The notes under the pieces were generated by a model, which saw only the letters and a list, made by a program, of their open reading frames with translations, was not told the DNA's origin and searched no databases. Below are positions 1 to 7,830 of a stretch of 10,124 bases of DNA, piece after piece (the stretch's first letter is position 1; each line of letters opens with the position of its first letter). The DNA comes from CAYGWP01 sp964353455 (GTDB lineage Bacteria; Planctomycetota; Phycisphaerae; FEN-1346): NCBI GenBank assembly GCA_964353455.1, contig CAYGWP010000277.1, forward strand, positions 1-10,124, in the 5' to 3' direction. A program made the position numbers and the translations under genes.

Positions 1-4
1 ATCT

Positions 5-26
5 GCACAGCCGAGGGCGGCTGTGC
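5..26. repeat. Perfect inverted repeat (hairpin) at the window edge
   Basis: Positions 5-13 (GCACAGCCG) pair perfectly with 18-26 (CGGCTGTGC), giving a 9-bp stem with an AGGG loop. No T-run follows, so it does not look like a standard intrinsic terminator. It overlaps both the GAGGG that could serve as ribosome binding site (13-17) and the GTG start at 23. A hairpin repeat so close to the end of the sequence is what one expects if assembly stopped at a multi-copy repeat, but copy number cannot be seen here. Confidence 0.75.
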
Positions 27-3000
27 CACATAACAGCCGTTCTGAGATAGTTTCTAAGTTGCTGCTCCACTGTGTTCTGCTGGCGGTGTTAGCGTTTGCC
101 GTCTCGGCACTTGCGGCCGAGCCGCCCGGTGAGAAGGCCCCGCCGGCCGCGCGGCCGTTCGACCTGGCCGACGTGCGGCTGCTCGACGGCCCCGCGAAGG
201 CCGGCCAGGAGGCCGACCGCAAGTACCTGCTGGCGCTCGACGCGGACAGGCTGCTCCATGTTTTTCGAGTGAACGCCGGGCTGCCGTCATCGGCCCAGCC
301 GCTGGGCGGGTGGGAGGAGCCGAAGTGCGAACTGCGCGGCCACTTCGTCGGGCACTACCTTTCGGCGTGCGCCCTTATGTATCGCAGCACCGGCGATGAG
401 GCCCTCAAGGCCAGGGCAGAAATGATGGTGGCAGAACTTGCCAAGTGCCAGAAGGCACTCGGCGGGAAGTACCTCTCGGCGTTCCCGGAATCGTTCTTCG
501 ACCGCGTCGAGACCACCGGCAAGGTCTGGGCGCCGTACTACACCATCCACAAGATCATGGCCGGGCTGCTGGACGCGCATCAACTCTGCGGCAGCCGCCA
601 GGCGCTCGAGGTCGTGAGCGCCATGGCCATCTACTTCAAGGCCCGCACCGACAAACTCCCGGACGAGCAGGTCCAGAAGATGCTCAACGTCGAGTTCGGC
701 GGCATGACGGAGGTGCTGTTCAACCTCTACGCCGTCACCGGGAACCCCGACCACCTGGCCCTGGCGCGCCGGTTCGACCACCGGCGGATACTCGACCCGC
801 TGGCCGCGCGCCGCGACGAACTCAAGGGCACGCATGTCAATACGACCATCCCGAAGATCATCGGGGCCATGCGCGGGTTCCAGATCCTCGGCGACCCGCG
901 GTACGGTGCCATCGCCGCGTTCTTCTGGGATGCGGTCGTCGGCACGCGGGCGTACGCAACCGGCGGCACGAGCAACCATGAGTTCTGGCGGACCGGGCCG
1001 GGCCAACTTGCCGCCGAACTCAGCGACAAGACCCAGGAATGCTGCTGCTCGTACAACATGCTGAAACTCACGCGGCTCCTCTTCGCACAGCGGCCGGATG
1101 CCAGGTACGCCGACTACTACGAGCGCGTGGTCTTCAACAGCATCCTCGGCACGCAGGACCCGAGGAACGGGATGTTGATGTACTACGTCCCGCTGGCCTC
1201 GGGCTACTCGAAGGTCTTCGGCCAGCCGAACGATTCCTTCTGGTGCTGCTACGGAACGGGCGTTGAATCGTTCGCCAAACTGGGCGACTCCATCTACTTC
1301 CACGACGGCCGCGGCATCTGGGTGAACCTCTTCATCGCCTCCGAGGTCAAGTGGGCCGAGAAGGGCATCACCCTGCGGCAGGAAACGCGCTTCCCCGAGG
1401 AGCAGGGCACAACGCTCACGGTGCGTGCCGCGCGGCCGACGGAGATGGTCCTCCGTATCCGCATTCCGTCCTGGGCGCGGGGAGTGACGGTCAAGGTGGG
1501 TGGCAAGGCGGTCGAGCCCGCCCCGACGCCCGGCGCGTACTGCGAAATCAGCCGCACGTGGGCCGATGGAGACCGCGTTGAGGTCGCGCTGCCGATGGGC
1601 CTGCGTCTTGAGCGGATGCCGGATGATCCGAAGTTGGCGGCCGTCATGCACGGTCCGCTTGTCATGGCGGGGCAACTGGGCTCTGCGCAGGACAAGAACT
1701 TCAAAGGCCCCGAGCACGCGCTGCCCGGCGTCCGCGCCAACCGCGGCCCTGCCCTGGCGGTCGATGAGGACGAACCTTCCGCGTGGCTCGAGCCTGTGCC
1801 GGGCCGGGCGCTGGAGTTCCGCACGAAGGGCGCGGGCCGGCCCGCCGATGTGACGCTCCTGCCGCTGTACCGCACCTTCGACCAGCGTTACGCGGTCTAT
1901 TGGAAACTCATCCCGCGTACCGCCCAGTGGCCGCCGTCCGAGAAGGCCACGCTCACCATCCGCGCAGACCAGCCGGGGCCGAAGGTCTCGCCGATGCTCT
2001 ACGGCATCTTCTTTGAGGAGATCAACCACGCCGGCGACGGCGGCCTGTACGCCGAACTGGTCCGCAACCGCTCTTTCGAGGATACCGACAAGCCCGACCC
2101 GCCTGCGGGCCGTAGCCCTATGGCGGGCGAAGGCCCGTGGACGCTCGTGACCGGCCCGCCCTGTGGATTGGCGGGCAAGGGCGAGATCGCCATCGATACC
2201 GACCGGCCGATGAGCGAGAAGAACCCGCGGTCCCTGCGCCTGAAGATCGGCGGCGACGGCGACGGCCGCGTCGGCGTCGCCAACCCCGGATTCTGGGGCA
2301 TCGCCGCCCGAAAGGGCGCCGAGTACCGCCTGTCTCTCTACGCCCGCGCCGGAGATGGATTCAAGGGGCCGCTCACGGCGAGCCTCGAAAGCGCCGACGG
2401 CGCGAAGGTGTACGCCCAGGCGAAGACCGAGGGCCTGTCCGACAAGTGGCAGCAGTTCTCGGCCGCCCTCACATCAAGCGAAACCGATCCGACGGCACGC
2501 CTCGTCATAGCCGCCGCTTCGCCCGGCACGGTCTGGCTCGACGTGGTCTCGCTCTTCCCGAAGGATACGTGGAAGGGCCGGGCGAACGGCCTGCGTGCGG
2601 ACCTGGCGAAGATGCTCGCGGACCTCAGGCCCGCGTTCGTCCGGTTCCCCGGCGGCTGCTGGGTGGAGGGCGATACGCTTGAGTTCGCGCAGCGGTGGAA
2701 GAGGACCATAGGTGACATCGCCGACCGCTGGAACCAGTTCAACCGCTGGGGCTACTACTCGCCTAACGGTCTGGGGTACCACGAGTACCTTCAGATGTGC
2801 GAGGACCTTGGGGCCGAGCCGCTCTTCGTCATCAACTGCGGCATGTCGCACCACGGCAATGTCCCGATGGACCAGTTGGGCGAGTGGGTCCAGGACGCAC
2901 TGGACGCCATCGAGTACGCCAACGGCCCGGCCGATTCCAAGTGGGGCGCCCTCAGGGCCAAGGCCGGCCACCCGGCGCCGTTCAACCTGAAGTACCTGGA

Positions 3001-4333
3001 GATCGGCAACGAGAACGGCGGCCCGGCCTACGAGGAGCGCTACGCCAGGTTCCGCGAGGCCGTCAAGGCGAAGTATCCGGACATCCACCTCATTTCCGAC
3101 ACGCGCCTGAAGTCCAGCCCGATGGAAATCGTTGATGAACATTACTATAACTCTCCCGAGTTCTTCATGGCCCAGGCCGGCCGCTACGACAAGTACGAGC
3201 GCACGGGGCCGAAGATATACGTTGGCGAGTACGCCGTCACGCGCGGCTGCGGCAAGGGCAACCTCCGCGGGGCGCTCGGAGAGGCCGCATTCATGACCGG
3301 CATGGAACGCAACTCCGACGTCGTGGTCATGTCGTCCTACGCGCCGCTCTTCGTCAACGTGAACGATCGGAAGTGGAACCCGGACCTGATCGGCTTCGAT
3401 TCCGCCCGCGCCTATGGCACGCCGTCGTACTACGTGCAGAAACTGTTCGCCGAGAACCGGCCCGACGTGGTCCTGCCGGTCGAGGTCCCCGCCCTTAGTC
3501 CTGGCGGGCCGCCCGCCCCGCAACCGCGCGGCGCCGTCGGCGTCGGCACATGGGCGACGCAGGCGGAGTTCAAGGACATCAAGGTCATGCAGGGCGACTC
3601 TTGTCTATTCCAGTGCGACTTCTCAAAGGGCGCTGAAGGATGGAAGACCTCGCGCGGCCGCTGGGAAGTCAAGGACGGCGCGTTCCGCCAGACCACCACC
3701 GAGACCGACGTCCGCGCCGTCGCCGGCAACCCCGCGTGGACAGACCTCGTCTATACCCTGAAGGCCCGCAAGTTGGGCGGCAACGAGGGGTTCCTCATCA
3801 TGTTCCAAGTCCGCGACCAGGAGAACTACGCCTGGTGGAACATCGGCGGCTGGGGCAACTCCAAGCACTGCGTCGAGGTCGAGACCGCCGGCAGCAAGCG
3901 CCCCGCCAGCAGCGAGGTCCGCGGCAGCGTGGAGACCGGACGCTGGTACGACATACGCATTGAGATCAAAGGCCCCGTGGTCCGCTGCTTCCTCGACGGC
4001 AAACGCATCCACGAGTTTACCGATGCGGCCGCGCTTGCGCCGCTCTACGCCTGCGCCGGCCGCGTGGATGCCACCGGCGAGGTGGTCCTGAAGGTCGTCA
4101 ACACCTCCGACGTGGGGCAGGACACGCAGATCAACCTCCCCGGCGTGGCCAAACTGGAACCGAAGGGTGCGGCCGTCACACTCACTTCGGCCGACCCGGC
4201 GGATGAGAACTCGGTGGATGAGCCGGCCCGCGTCGCCCCCGTCACGAGCGCGGTGGAAGGCGTCGCGCCCGGTTTCCGCTACACCTTCCCGCCATACTCG
4301 CTTACGATCCTGCGCCTGAAGGCGGGCAAGTGA
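23..4333 (+). CDS. Exported fusion of DUF1680 beta-L-arabinofuranosidase (GH127/GH146) and GH51 alpha-L-arabinofuranosidase
   Basis: This is a 1436-residue protein. Residues about 12-31 form a signal peptide ending SALA, with likely cleavage before AEPP. Residues about 42-630 are a DUF1680 glycosidase. The catalytic and zinc-site residues are visible: E320 in ATGGTSNHE (acid/base), E339 and C341 in TQECCCSYNML, and C408-C409 in FWCCYG (cysteine nucleophile pair). The CxSYNMLKLT form resembles the GH146-like branch more than HypBA1 of GH127. The domain ends typically (FDQRYAVYWKL, to about 629). After a linker of about 14 residues, GH51 begins (about 644), with GIFFEEINHAGDGG at 661, then a carbohydrate-binding-like segment, then the catalytic barrel with acid/base E997 (EIGNEN) and nucleophile E1069 (YVGEYA). 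Residues about 1170-1350 are a LamG/DUF1080-like beta-sandwich within the GH51 C-terminal domain, as in other bacterial and plant-type GH51 proteins. There is no second signal peptide or stop at the junction, so the fusion is real in this sequence. The GTG start at 23 has GAGGG five bases upstream but lies in a hairpin; TTG at 59 is an alternative. First gene of a likely three-gene operon. Confidence 0.93.
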   Translation: MPHNSRSEIVSKLLLHCVLLAVLAFAVSALAAEPPGEKAPPAARPFDLADVRLLDGPAKAGQEADRKYLLALDADRLLHVFRVNAGLPSSAQPLGGWEEPKCELRGHFVGHYLSACALMYRSTGDEALKARAEMMVAELAKCQKALGGKYLSAFPESFFDRVETTGKVWAPYYTIHKIMAGLLDAHQLCGSRQALEVVSAMAIYFKARTDKLPDEQVQKMLNVEFGGMTEVLFNLYAVTGNPDHLALARRFDHRRILDPLAARRDELKGTHVNTTIPKIIGAMRGFQILGDPRYGAIAAFFWDAVVGTRAYATGGTSNHEFWRTGPGQLAAELSDKTQECCCSYNMLKLTRLLFAQRPDARYADYYERVVFNSILGTQDPRNGMLMYYVPLASGYSKVFGQPNDSFWCCYGTGVESFAKLGDSIYFHDGRGIWVNLFIASEVKWAEKGITLRQETRFPEEQGTTLTVRAARPTEMVLRIRIPSWARGVTVKVGGKAVEPAPTPGAYCEISRTWADGDRVEVALPMGLRLERMPDDPKLAAVMHGPLVMAGQLGSAQDKNFKGPEHALPGVRANRGPALAVDEDEPSAWLEPVPGRALEFRTKGAGRPADVTLLPLYRTFDQRYAVYWKLIPRTAQWPPSEKATLTIRADQPGPKVSPMLYGIFFEEINHAGDGGLYAELVRNRSFEDTDKPDPPAGRSPMAGEGPWTLVTGPPCGLAGKGEIAIDTDRPMSEKNPRSLRLKIGGDGDGRVGVANPGFWGIAARKGAEYRLSLYARAGDGFKGPLTASLESADGAKVYAQAKTEGLSDKWQQFSAALTSSETDPTARLVIAAASPGTVWLDVVSLFPKDTWKGRANGLRADLAKMLADLRPAFVRFPGGCWVEGDTLEFAQRWKRTIGDIADRWNQFNRWGYYSPNGLGYHEYLQMCEDLGAEPLFVINCGMSHHGNVPMDQLGEWVQDALDAIEYANGPADSKWGALRAKAGHPAPFNLKYLEIGNENGGPAYEERYARFREAVKAKYPDIHLISDTRLKSSPMEIVDEHYYNSPEFFMAQAGRYDKYERTGPKIYVGEYAVTRGCGKGNLRGALGEAAFMTGMERNSDVVVMSSYAPLFVNVNDRKWNPDLIGFDSARAYGTPSYYVQKLFAENRPDVVLPVEVPALSPGGPPAPQPRGAVGVGTWATQAEFKDIKVMQGDSCLFQCDFSKGAEGWKTSRGRWEVKDGAFRQTTTETDVRAVAGNPAWTDLVYTLKARKLGGNEGFLIMFQVRDQENYAWWNIGGWGNSKHCVEVETAGSKRPASSEVRGSVETGRWYDIRIEIKGPVVRCFLDGKRIHEFTDAAALAPLYACAGRVDATGEVVLKVVNTSDVGQDTQINLPGVAKLEPKGAAVTLTSADPADENSVDEPARVAPVTSAVEGVAPGFRYTFPPYSLTILRLKAGK
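2106..2137. repeat. Possible degenerate palindromic element inside the fusion gene
   Basis: CGGGCC (2106-2111) and GGCCCG (2132-2137) are inverted around a 20-base centre. The centre contains GTAGCCC (2112-2118), and GCGAAGG lies at 2127-2133. The same two words, GTAGCCC and GCGAAGG, lie in the loop and inner stem of the element at 4835-4876. Here it encodes the stretch AGRSPMAGEG just before PWTLV at the edge of the GH51 carbohydrate-binding-like segment, where families often vary in length. The stem is short and GC-rich, so chance is not excluded. Confidence 0.3.
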
Positions 4334-4334
4334 G

Positions 4335-4372
4335 GGGGCCCCGCGCCTATCGCGCGGCCCGTACGGGCCGCG
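4335..4372. repeat. Intergenic palindromes: GGGGCCCC and a 20-bp perfect palindrome
   Basis: Directly after the TGA of the fusion gene lies GGGGCCCC (4335-4342). It is followed at 4353-4372 by the perfect 20-bp palindrome CGCGGCCCGTACGGGCCGCG. In RNA the latter would form a very stable hairpin. No T-run follows (TTGAATTG), and the next ribosome binding site begins 9 bases downstream. It could act as a transcript-stability or processing element between the two cistrons, a protein-binding site, or a dispersed repeat. The sequence alone does not decide. Confidence 0.6.
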
Positions 4373-4380
4373 TTGAATTG

Positions 4381-4388
4381 GAGAGAGG
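4381..4388 (+). promoter_or_regulatory. Ribosome binding site deciding the GH81 gene start
   Basis: GAGAGAGG lies five bases upstream of the ATG at 4394. This favours 4394 over the in-frame TTG at 4373, which abuts the palindrome and has no good Shine-Dalgarno sequence. The protein from 4394 starts with a compact, canonical signal peptide. Confidence 0.75.
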
Positions 4389-4393
4389 TCCGC

Positions 4394-6691
4394 ATGGTGG
4401 CAATACGATCGCTGGGTACAACCTTCCTTGCGCTAGCCGTGTTGGCTGGAACTGTCTTCGCAGATGGACCGGCCAAGGTCGGCCTGGGCAGTTATGCCGT
4501 GGACCTTCCCGCCGGGGCCAAGCAGCCGCCCTCGGAGGTCTATAAGACCGATGACATCCGCGGCCCGCTGCCGACCAACCAGTGGTGGAGTTCGCTCCTC
4601 TGGGCGAAGTACTCCGAGCCGCAGCACTCGCACCCGCTGGCCGTCCGCGCCACAGCCGCGGGTCTCCAGATACACTACCCCGGCCCGTCCATCACCGTGG
4701 CGCCGGTGGGGATCATCGGCGGCATGCCGGCGGGCGGGCTTGACTTCATCCTCGGTCATTCGGCGGTTGACCAGTTCCCCGATGCCCGCCTGGCCGCTTG
4801 GAGCGACTGGTTCGTCACCGCCTCGTTCTCTTCCGCGGCGGGCCTGCCCGCCGTAGCCCAAGCGAAGGCGGGCGGCATGCGGGTGACCTACGGCCACGGC
4901 AGCCCGTTCGTCTATGCCATGTATGAGAAGGGCGAGCCGCGGCTGACCTTCACGGCCGCGCCGACCGTCTGGTCCGGCGGCGCGGGAACGCCCGTTCTCG
5001 GCATCACGGTCGGTCGGCGGCACTACGGGCTCTTCGGCCCGGCCGGCGCAACGTGGTCCGGCCTCGGCGAGAAGGTCCTGGTCTGCCGCACGGGCGGAAA
5101 GCCTTACTTCTCCGTCGCGGTGCTGCCCGACAACTCGCCCGAGACCCTCGCCCTCTTCCGGCGGCACGCCTACGCCCACGTCACCGACACGAAGGTCGAG
5201 TGGTCTTTCGATGAGAAGACCAGCCGCGTGACCACGCGTTTTGCCTTCACGACCCGTCCGTGCGAGGGCACGGAGTCCGAGACGCTCTTCGCCCTGTATC
5301 CGCACCAGTGGGACAAGGCCGCGGGGGCGACGCTCACGGGGCACTCTTATGCGTCGGTGCGGGGCGAGATGAAACTTGCGCGCGGCCGGTCGTTCGAGAC
5401 CGTCGCGGTGTTCCCCGGCGTGCTGCCCGCGCTGCCCGACTGCGGCAAGTATGACAAGGCCCGGCTGCGGCAGTTCGTTGAGGAGGAGGCCCGCGCGCCG
5501 CGGTCCGGCGTGAAAGACACGTATTGGGAGGGCAAGCGCCTGGGGAGACTTGCCACGCTCTCGGCGATAGCCGAGCAGGTGGGCGCCGCCGATGCCGCCG
5601 CGGCGTTTCTCGGCGATATCCGCGACCGACTCCAGACGTGGTTCACTGCTTCGGAGGCCGGCGGCGGCGCGAAGAAGGGCGGCCTCTTCTTCTACGACCG
5701 GTTCTGGGGCACGCTCATCGGATACCCGGCATCGTACGGAAGCGACACGCAACTGAACGATCACCACTTCCATTACGGCTACTTCCTCCAGGCGGCGGCC
5801 GAGGTGGCGCGGCACGATGCGACGTGGGCCGCGGAGCAACAGTGGGGCGGCATGGTCCGGCTCGTCATCCGCGACATCGCCTCGCCCGACCGGGCCGATG
5901 CGCAGTTCCCGCGCCTCCGGTGCTTCGACCCGTACGCGGGGCACTCGTGGGCCTCGGGCCACGCCAAGTTCCTCGACGGCAACAACCAGGAATCGTCGTC
6001 GGAGGCGATGAACGCCTGGACCGGCATCATCCTCTGGGGACAGGCCACGGGCGACCGCCGCACACGCGACCTCGGCATATATCTCTATACTACCGAGATG
6101 GAGGCGATCAACGCCTACTGGTTCGACGTCCTCGGCCGATTCCGGCCGCCGTCGTTCAGGCGGTCCACCCTCACCATGATCTGGGGCGGCAAGGGCACCT
6201 ACGAGACCTGGTTCAGCGGCAAGCCCGAAATCAAGCACGGCATAAACTGGCTGCCGTTCCACGGCGGGTCGCTATACTTGGGGCTGTATCCGGAGTACGT
6301 CCGCCGCAACTACGACGACCTTGCCGCCGAGCGGGGCAACACCGACTGGCAGGACTGGGCCGACCTCGTCTGGATGTACCGCGCCCTCGACGACCCAGCC
6401 GACGCGATGCGCATGTTCGAGGCCCGCCCCGCCTCCTTCAAACCCGAGGCCGGCAACTCCATCGCAAACGCCTACCACTGGATCGGCAACCTCGCGGCGC
6501 TCGGGCATGTGGATTGCACCGTCACGGCCGATTACCCGCTGTACGCCGTGTTCCGTTCGAGCGCCGGCCGGACGCACGTTGTCTATAACATGGAGGCGCA
6601 GGGCCGGACGGTGCGGTTCTCCGACGGCGCGACGGTCCAGGCGCCGGCCCGCGGGTTCGCCGTCAAGGCGGCGCCGGCGGCGGGGAGATAA
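4394..6691 (+). CDS. Exported endo-beta-1,3-glucanase, family GH81
   Basis: This 765-residue protein should hydrolyse internal beta-1,3-glucosidic bonds (laminarin, callose or curdlan type) by the inverting GH81 mechanism. Residues 1-23 are a signal peptide (R5, hydrophobic core, cleavage after TVFA). The N-terminal beta-sandwich begins with the family signature PLPTNQWWSSLLW. The (alpha/alpha)6 catalytic domain carries the hallmark NDHHFHYGYF, with likely general acid D456, and DGNNQESSSEAMNAW, with E533 and E537 as the conserved glutamates including the general base. Their spacing matches characterised GH81 enzymes as I recall them. Length is normal for the family. Residues 148-161 (AAGLPAVAQAKAGG) look like an insertion in the N-terminal domain and coincide with a palindromic DNA element. 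The gene follows the arabinofuranosidase fusion by 60 bp and precedes the next gene by 6 bp, so co-transcription is likely. Family assignment is firm; the natural substrate is inferred. Confidence 0.93.
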   Translation: MVAIRSLGTTFLALAVLAGTVFADGPAKVGLGSYAVDLPAGAKQPPSEVYKTDDIRGPLPTNQWWSSLLWAKYSEPQHSHPLAVRATAAGLQIHYPGPSITVAPVGIIGGMPAGGLDFILGHSAVDQFPDARLAAWSDWFVTASFSSAAGLPAVAQAKAGGMRVTYGHGSPFVYAMYEKGEPRLTFTAAPTVWSGGAGTPVLGITVGRRHYGLFGPAGATWSGLGEKVLVCRTGGKPYFSVAVLPDNSPETLALFRRHAYAHVTDTKVEWSFDEKTSRVTTRFAFTTRPCEGTESETLFALYPHQWDKAAGATLTGHSYASVRGEMKLARGRSFETVAVFPGVLPALPDCGKYDKARLRQFVEEEARAPRSGVKDTYWEGKRLGRLATLSAIAEQVGAADAAAAFLGDIRDRLQTWFTASEAGGGAKKGGLFFYDRFWGTLIGYPASYGSDTQLNDHHFHYGYFLQAAAEVARHDATWAAEQQWGGMVRLVIRDIASPDRADAQFPRLRCFDPYAGHSWASGHAKFLDGNNQESSSEAMNAWTGIILWGQATGDRRTRDLGIYLYTTEMEAINAYWFDVLGRFRPPSFRRSTLTMIWGGKGTYETWFSGKPEIKHGINWLPFHGGSLYLGLYPEYVRRNYDDLAAERGNTDWQDWADLVWMYRALDDPADAMRMFEARPASFKPEAGNSIANAYHWIGNLAALGHVDCTVTADYPLYAVFRSSAGRTHVVYNMEAQGRTVRFSDGATVQAPARGFAVKAAPAAGR
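4835..4876. repeat. In-frame palindromic element, copy 1 (in GH81 gene)
   Basis: This 42-base element starts GCGGCGGGCCTGCCCGCC. It contains the inverted pair GCCCGCC (4846-4852) and GGCGGGC (4867-4873) around a 14-base loop. It translates as AAGLPAVAQAKAGG, a low-complexity peptide between TASFSS and MRVTYGHG that GH81 relatives would be expected to lack. About 34 of 42 positions match the stretch at 8141-8182, read in the same frame. Confidence 0.55.
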
Positions 6692-6697
6692 CCGTCA

Positions 6698-7771
6698 ATG
6701 AAGAGATGTGCGCCGATATGTTGTGCGGCCATCCTCGCGATTGCGGGTGCGGCGGCCGTGGCCGAGGAGCAATCGCCCGGCAAGGACCGGAAGGTGATGA
6801 CCGAGACCCCTCCGATGTACTGGGGCGACACGAGCCGCATCGGCCGCCCCTTCGCCAAGGACCCGTCGGTCATCCGGGTCGGCGGCCGGTACCTGATGTA
6901 CTACTCCATGCCGCCCGCGGCCGATAAGAACCTGCCGCGCGGCTGGGCCATCGGCATCGCCGAGAGCACGGACCTCGTGAACTGGAAGAAGGTCGGCGAA
7001 CTTCTGCCCGAACAAGAGTGCGAGAAGAACGGCCTCGTCAACGGCCGCGCAATCATCCTGGACGGCCGGGTCCACCTCTTCTACAACACCTACGGCAACG
7101 GCAAGGACGATGCCCTCTGCCACGCCACCAGCCAGGACGGCCTCCGCTTTACGCGCGACCCGACGAACCCGATCCTCCGCCCGACGGGCGACTGGAACTC
7201 CGGCCGCGCCATCGACTGCGACGTCTTCGAGTTTCAGGGCCGCCTCTTCATCCTCTTCGCCACGCGAGACCCGACGATGAAGACGCAGATGCTGGCGGCC
7301 GCGGCGGCCGACCGCAAGTCCGACTTCGGCCGCGCGGCCTGGAAACAACTCGGCGACGGGCCCGTCCTGAGGCCCGAACTCCCCTGGGAGAAAGCCTGCA
7401 TCGAGGCCCCCTCGGTCGTCCGGCGCGGCGACACGCTGTACCTTTTCTATGGCGGCGGCTACAACAACGACCCGCAGCAGATAGGCGTGGCCACGAGCAC
7501 CGACGGCGTCAAGTGGACCCGCCTCATGCGCGAGCCGCTCCTTCCGAACGGCCCGCCCGGCTCGTGGAATTCCTCGGAGTCGGGCCATCCCGGCATCTTC
7601 GTGGATGCTGACGGCCAGACGTACATGTTCTACCAGGGCAACAATGACCGCGGCCGCACGTGGTACCTCTCGTGGGTCAAGATCGGCTGGAAGGACGGGA
7701 AGCCCTTCATCCAACCCTGCTCCGCGGAACCGGCTACGCAGGGCGAAGCAAAGCCGCCCGCCGCAAGGTGA
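6698..7771 (+). CDS. Exported five-bladed beta-propeller glycoside hydrolase (GH43/GH32/GH117-type superfamily)
   Basis: This 357-residue protein has a signal peptide at residues 1-22 (KR at the start, cleavage after AAVA). The body repeats the blade pattern of the GH43/62/32/68/117/130 superfamily: a strand ending in YLMYYS, HLFYNT, FILFAT, LYLFYGGG or YMFYQG, followed by a turn such as STDLVNW, SQDGLRF or STDGVKW. Candidate catalytic acids are D55 in AKDPSV (base), D173 or D175 in IDCDVFEF (modulator) and E236 in CIEAPSVV (acid). SESGHPG (E294, H297) is a further conserved-looking site. The exact family, and so the sugar, cannot be fixed by eye: arabinofuranosidase or arabinanase activity fits the neighbour, but fructosidase- or galactosidase-type families share the fold. 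The ATG lies 6 bases after the GH81 stop; GGGGAG (6682-6687) inside the upstream gene is a usable ribosome binding site, which suggests translational coupling. Likely last gene of the operon. Confidence 0.82.
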   Translation: MKRCAPICCAAILAIAGAAAVAEEQSPGKDRKVMTETPPMYWGDTSRIGRPFAKDPSVIRVGGRYLMYYSMPPAADKNLPRGWAIGIAESTDLVNWKKVGELLPEQECEKNGLVNGRAIILDGRVHLFYNTYGNGKDDALCHATSQDGLRFTRDPTNPILRPTGDWNSGRAIDCDVFEFQGRLFILFATRDPTMKTQMLAAAAADRKSDFGRAAWKQLGDGPVLRPELPWEKACIEAPSVVRRGDTLYLFYGGGYNNDPQQIGVATSTDGVKWTRLMREPLLPNGPPGSWNSSESGHPGIFVDADGQTYMFYQGNNDRGRTWYLSWVKIGWKDGKPFIQPCSAEPATQGEAKPPAAR

Positions 7772-7795
7772 TTGCCGCCAGCGCGACGGAAATAT

Positions 7796-7824
7796 TTGCC
7801 TTCGTTGATTTCTTGGGGTATACT
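7796..7824 (+). promoter_or_regulatory. Sigma70-like promoter P1
   Basis: TTGCCT (7796-7801), a 17-base spacer and TATACT (7819-7824) match the sigma70 consensus at 4/6 and 5/6 positions with ideal spacing. An AT-rich AAATATTT (7790-7797) overlaps its upstream edge and stands out in this GC-rich sequence. Transcription would begin near 7831. It precedes the terminator-like hairpin at 7887-7925 and lies about 160 bases upstream of the next ATG. Confidence 0.55.
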
Positions 7825-7830
7825 ATAAGG

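Noticed and set aside
287..2029. Long open frame on the minus strand (580 codons)
   Set aside because: It lies opposite the DUF1680/GH51 fusion, is rich in Arg, Ala, Gly and Val with no recognisable domain, and is the usual shadow of a GC-rich gene with strong third-position bias.
3503..3517. GGCGGGC/GCCCGCC inverted repeat with one base between
   Set aside because: It is short, lies in a Gly-Pro-Ala linker of very high GC content, and lacks the GTAGCC and GCGAAG words of the other elements; chance is sufficient.
2474..3523. 349-codon minus-strand frame
   Set aside because: It is opposite the GH51 catalytic domain, whose motifs are intact on the plus strand, and has low-complexity composition.
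4373..4393. TTG at 4373 as start of the GH81 gene
   Set aside because: It sits immediately against a strong palindrome and lacks a Shine-Dalgarno sequence, while ATG 4394 has GAGAGAGG at good spacing and gives a normal signal peptide.
4433..6262. Long open frame on the minus strand (609 codons)
   Set aside because: It is antisense to the firmly identified GH81 gene and has no domain pattern, signal peptide or credible start; a GC-rich shadow.
7805..7829. Alternative promoter TTGATT with TATAAG
   Set aside because: The spacer is only 13 bases, while TTGCCT and TATACT in the same place have an ideal 17-base spacer.
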